The position numbers and the translations under genes were made by a program. A stretch of DNA of 7,807 bases. Origin: Pseudomonadota bacterium (GTDB lineage: Bacteria > Pseudomonadota > Alphaproteobacteria > Micropepsales > Micropepsaceae). Positions 5,751 to 7,807 of the stretch are shown here, in pieces. Location: positions 1-7,807 of the forward strand of contig JANYBR010000024.1 of the NCBI GenBank assembly GCA_025360685.1. Reading direction: 5' to 3'. The stretch's first letter is position 1, and every line of letters starts with the position of its first letter. Under the pieces are notes generated by a model, which saw only the letters and a program-made list of their open reading frames with translations, ran no database searches and was not told the origin of the DNA.

Positions 5751-7256
5751 CTACTCTGCCGCCCTTGCCAGCGTCGGCTTCGCGCCCAACGCCTTCGCCT
5801 TGGAAAACTCCAACGCGGCGTCCTCGATCGGGGCTTTGCGCATTTCTTTGATGTCGATGAAGTAGTTTTGGTTTTGGCGCCAAGGGGCCTTTTCGCCTTG
5901 CTTGGGCAGCATCGTCACCGAGCGCTGGATGTAGCCGCTCGAGAAATCGAGCCAGGGTTCGGCCTTCATCGCGGGTTCGGCGAGGCGCGGGGTGGCGATC
6001 TCGACACCCTTGGCCTCCCTCGTGTTGAGCAAGCGGCAGACATATTCGCAGATCAGATCGGCGCGCAGCGTCCATGAGGCGTTGGTGTAGCCGAAGATCG
6101 AGGCGAGGTTCGGCACGCCCGAATACATCAGGCCCTTGTAGGTGAAGGTCTTGCCGAAATCGATCTTGCGGCCGTCGACGCTGATCGCGGCGCCGCCCAT
6201 GACTTCGAGCTGAAGGCCGGTCGCGGTGACGATGATGTCGGCGGCGAGCTCCTTGCCCGATGCGAGCTTGATGCCGTTTGCTGTGAAGGTTTCGATGGTG
6301 TCGGTGACAACCTCGGCGCGGCCGTCCTTGATGGCGTTGAACATGTCGGCGTCGGGCACGAGGCAGAGGCGCTGGTCCCAGGGATTGTATTTCGGCGTGA
6401 AGTGGGTGGCGACGTCGTAGCCCTGGGGCAAGAGATCGCTGACGCCCTTGATCAGAAGCTGCTTTATCTGCTGCGGCTTTGCCTTGGCGCGGGAATAGAA
6501 GAAGCGCTGCAGCACGATGTTGCGCCAGCGCGGGATCATGTAGGCCCACTGCGCGGGGAGATAGCGGCGCAGGAAATTCGCCATCGCGTCTTTCTCGGGC
6601 CGCGAGACGTAATAGGTGGGCGAGCGCTGCAGCATGGTGACGTGCGCGGTCTTGGCCAGATTGGGGACGAGCGTCACCGCGGTTGCGCCCGAGCCGATGA
6701 CGACGATGCGCTTGCCGGTGTAGTCGAGCGCTTGCGGCCAATGCTGCGGGTGGATGATTTGGCCCTTGAAGCTTTCGCGGCCTTTGAATTCGGGCGTGTA
6801 GCCGTCGGCATAGCGATAATAGCCGGCGCAGGAGAAGAGGAAGTTCGCGGTGATCTGCACCGGTTCTTCACGGCCGCTGTCGTCGCGGCGGACGGCCTCG
6901 ACGTTCCAGCGTGCGGTCGCGGAGTCCCACGCGGCGCTCACCACCTTGTGGCGGAAGCGGATGTGCTTATCGATGCCGGCGTCCGTGGCGGTCGCGGTGA
7001 TGTAGTCGCGGATGGCGTCGCCCGGCGAAATCGCCGACGGGTGCGTCCAGGGGCGGAAGGAATAGCCCATGGTCAGCATGTCCGAATCCGAGCGGATGCC
7101 CGGATAGCGGAAGAGATCCCACGTGCCGCCGATGCGCTCTCTGTTTTCCAGGATGACATAGGTGCGCTTGGGCGAATTTTTCTGCAGATGCCAGGCCGCG
7201 TCGACGCCGGAAAGGCCGGCGCCAATGATCAAGACATCGAAATTTTCGGTCGGCAT
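5751..7256 (-). CDS. Flavin monooxygenase, type I Baeyer-Villiger (EthA-like)
   Basis: The 501-residue product is an FAD- and NADPH-dependent monooxygenase that would insert oxygen next to a ketone or oxidise a sulfur/nitrogen centre; the substrate cannot be read from sequence. Motifs in order: FAD-binding IIGAGLSG at 10-17; E37 and GGTW at 43-46; the diagnostic Baeyer-Villiger fingerprint FKGQIIHPQHW at 163-173, matching FxGxxxHxxxW exactly; a second Rossmann motif VIGSGATAV at 186-194 for NADPH; PWDQRLCLVPDADMF at 292-306, typical of the EthA-like branch; and TATGLQ at 344-349. Length is normal for the family and nothing looks truncated. I chose the ATG at 7256 because GGAG lies 6 bases ahead and the family motif begins soon after; a longer frame to 7301 adds 15 unlikely residues. 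About 70% GC in a sample at 6661-6720 marks it as host backbone. It precedes the SIR2 gene on the same strand with 114 bases between. Confidence 0.93.
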   Translation of the reverse strand: MPTENFDVLIIGAGLSGVDAAWHLQKNSPKRTYVILENRERIGGTWDLFRYPGIRSDSDMLTMGYSFRPWTHPSAISPGDAIRDYITATATDAGIDKHIRFRHKVVSAAWDSATARWNVEAVRRDDSGREEPVQITANFLFSCAGYYRYADGYTPEFKGRESFKGQIIHPQHWPQALDYTGKRIVVIGSGATAVTLVPNLAKTAHVTMLQRSPTYYVSRPEKDAMANFLRRYLPAQWAYMIPRWRNIVLQRFFYSRAKAKPQQIKQLLIKGVSDLLPQGYDVATHFTPKYNPWDQRLCLVPDADMFNAIKDGRAEVVTDTIETFTANGIKLASGKELAADIIVTATGLQLEVMGGAAISVDGRKIDFGKTFTYKGLMYSGVPNLASIFGYTNASWTLRADLICEYVCRLLNTREAKGVEIATPRLAEPAMKAEPWLDFSSGYIQRSVTMLPKQGEKAPWRQNQNYFIDIKEMRKAPIEDAALEFSKAKALGAKPTLARAAE

Positions 7257-7276
7257 GGAAGGCTCCAAGAGTGCGA

Positions 7277-7311
7277 ATAGCGTGATGCTATCCCATAACA
7301 TGGGCGGTCAA
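7277..7311 (-). promoter_or_regulatory. Tentative promoter and operator of the monooxygenase
   Basis: On the minus strand a -35-like TTGACC (7306-7311) is followed after 15 bases by a weak -10-like TAGCAT (7285-7290). The spacer is shorter than ideal. Overlapping the -10 is a palindrome ATAGC-gtgat-GCTAT (7277-7291), placed between the promoter and the monooxygenase ribosome-binding site, where a repressor would act. No regulator gene is in the window. The palindrome is certain, the promoter is not. Confidence 0.35.
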
Positions 7312-7331
7312 GACTGACAATTTGTCATTTA

Positions 7332-7388
7332 CCCCTCGCCCTTCCACCTTTGGAAGGGAGAGGGGATGGGGGTGAGGGATGGCGTTCG
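7332..7388 (+). repeat. Dispersed hairpin repeat, copy 1
   Basis: This 57-base unit differs from copy 3 (7612-7668) at a single position. It begins with a strong hairpin: CCCCTC (7332-7337), then CCCTTCCA (7339-7346), loop CCTT, TGGAAGGG (7351-7358) and GAGGGG (7360-7365), with a single G/A mismatch between the two stem segments. A purine-rich tail follows, ending GGCGTTCG. Short intergenic repeats of this CTC/GAG-rich kind are scattered in many GC-rich proteobacterial genomes. It lies upstream of the monooxygenase. Confidence 0.8.
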
Positions 7389-7480
7389 CGCGAGACAGTG
7401 GCGGGTGTGGTTATCGATCGCGGTGATGCGGCGTGTTCAGTCGCTCAGGTTATGTGGAACGGCTTGTGTGATGCAGAGGC

Positions 7481-7530
7481 CATCCCTCACCCCCGACCCC
7501 TCTCCCTTCCGAAGTTGGAAGAGCGTGGGG
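7481..7530 (-). repeat. Dispersed hairpin repeat, copy 2 (inverted, diverged)
   Basis: Read on the minus strand it gives GCTCTTCCAACTTCGGAAGG and then GAGAGGGGTCGGGGGTGAGG, matching copies 1 and 3 with several substitutions in the loop and tail. It is inverted relative to the other two, so the three could pair with one another or recombine to invert or delete the DNA between them. Confidence 0.75.
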
Positions 7531-7535
7531 AGTTT

Positions 7536-7611
7536 TTATTTGTTTTGAGCGGCGATGCGTTCTTTGACGGCTTAGATGATCGCTTCGACAAGCGGGCCAA
7601 GATTTTCTTCG
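7536..7611 (-). pseudogene. Possible decayed C-terminal gene fragment
   Basis: On the minus strand one frame reads NLGPLVEAII, a TAA stop at 7572-7574, then AVKERIAAQNK and a second TAA at 7536-7538. The run VKERIAAQNK looks like a natural helical C-terminus, so the first stop may be a point mutation in an old gene tail. Upstream the frame runs straight into hairpin repeat copy 3 and the insertion sequence, so the rest of any gene is gone or displaced. I cannot name the family; it may also be chance. Confidence 0.25.
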
Positions 7612-7668
7612 CCCCTCGCTCTTCCACCTTTGGAAGGGAGAGGGGATGGGGGTGAGGGATGGCGTTCG
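7612..7668 (+). repeat. Dispersed hairpin repeat, copy 3, abutting insertion sequence
   Basis: This unit is identical to copy 1 apart from one C-to-T change (CGCTCTTCC for CGCCCTTCC), exactly 280 bases away in the same orientation. Similarity to copy 1 ends at GGCGTTCG (7668), and insertion-sequence-like DNA begins at once. Such near-identity suggests recent duplication or gene conversion. Confidence 0.8.
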
Positions 7669-7730
7669 GTACGAACCGGGGACATCCCTGACAGAACAGA
7701 CCGGCAGCATTCCTGACAGGTCAATTGTGT

Positions 7731-7752
7731 CGCTCGAAGGGAGATTCGAGCG
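7731..7752 (+). promoter_or_regulatory. Hairpin presenting the transposase ribosome-binding site
   Basis: Perfect arms CGCTCGAA (7731-7738) and TTCGAGCG (7745-7752) enclose the loop GGGAGA. The ribosome-binding site AAGGGAG (7737-7743) is therefore half in the stem and half in the loop, and the second arm ends directly before the ATG at 7753. This could limit transposase translation, for example when transcripts enter from outside. Confidence 0.6.
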
Positions 7753-7807
7753 ATGCCGTTCAAGGAGACCTGTCGTATGGAAGAACGTATCGCGATGTTT
7801 CGAGACT
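7753..7807 (+). CDS. IS481-family transposase, N-terminus only
   Basis: Only 18 residues are inside the window: MPFKETCRMEERIAMFRD. This opening is characteristic of IS481-type transposases, which begin with a helix-turn-helix region and later carry an rve (DDE) integrase core that catalyses cut-and-paste or copy transposition. The ATG at 7753 follows AAGGGAG at 7737-7743 with 9 bases spacing; a second in-frame ATG lies at 7777. Whether the rest of the gene is intact cannot be seen. Recognition is from memory of the family's start, not from the catalytic domain. Confidence 0.7.
   Translation, partial: MPFKETCRMEERIAMFRD

Larger units (their letters stand above)
7669..7807 (+). mobile_element. 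Left end of an IS481-family insertion sequence (partial)
   Basis: The segment runs from the end of hairpin repeat copy 3 to the window edge and carries the start of a transposase typical of the IS481 group. Between the presumed end and the gene there is a near-perfect direct repeat: CATCCCTGACAG (7683-7694) and CATTCCTGACAG (7708-7719), 25 bases apart, probably transposase-binding sites within the end. The exact boundary is uncertain: GTACGAACCGGGGACAT at the left could be element or target. The right end lies outside the window, so inverted repeats and target duplication cannot be checked. Confidence 0.65.

Noticed and set aside
5698..6741. Long minus-strand open frame of 347 codons overlapping the monooxygenase gene
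   Set aside because: It is a shadow frame, rich in Arg, His and Ala, and shows no domain, while the overlapping frame has all the Baeyer-Villiger motifs.
6402..7280. Plus-strand open frame of 292 codons antisense to the monooxygenase
   Set aside because: GC-rich genes commonly leave long antisense open frames; no motif or ribosome site supports this one.
7332..7668. CRISPR array
   Set aside because: Only three units, one of them inverted, with spacings far too long and uneven and no cas genes.

Overview
The window looks like chromosome from a GC-rich Gram-negative bacterium, most likely an alphaproteobacterium. The clues are a direct-repeat LexA box of the GAAC-N7-GAAC type, a GC-rich host-like gene set, dispersed CCCCTC/GAGGGG hairpin repeats, and an IS481-type transposase start (MPFKETCRMEERI). 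This placement is inference; there is no rRNA or tRNA to confirm it.

Layout, left to right. Bases 1-542 hold only an unrecognised partial reading frame at the edge, a hairpin and a LexA-type box. A YdeI/OmpD-associated (OmdA) family gene lies at 543-1211 (+), and the LexA-type box lies 56 bases upstream of its start. A block of minus-strand genes, about 4.4 kb long, then runs from about 5636 down to 1237. In transcription order these are a SIR2-domain protein, a HerA/DUF87 hexameric ATPase, and a protein whose C-terminus carries a plausible PD-(D/E)XK nuclease core. A type I Baeyer-Villiger (EthA-like) flavin monooxygenase follows at 5751-7256 (-). The last 480 bases contain three copies of a hairpin-forming repeat, a possible gene-tail remnant, and the left end of an IS481-family element whose transposase runs off the window.

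The main interest is the three-gene block. SIR2 plus HerA is the composition of the antiphage system known as Nezha (SIR2-HerA), in which SIR2 and HerA form a complex that destroys NAD and/or DNA on infection. Here a third, same-strand gene encodes a separate putative nuclease. That suggests an extended SIR2-HerA-nuclease system, in which HerA may be coupled to two effectors. Hand-counted 60-base samples give 53-57% GC in this block and 70-80% GC in the flanking YdeI-like and monooxygenase genes. The block fits tightly between the stop codons of those two genes. Both facts point to a horizontally acquired defence cassette inserted between host genes.

Regulatory structure is unusually dense. 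There is a hairpin over the SIR2 ribosome-binding site, a cluster of palindromes in the HerA-nuclease gap, a palindrome between the promoter-like sequence and start of the monooxygenase, and a hairpin that puts the transposase ribosome-binding site in its loop.
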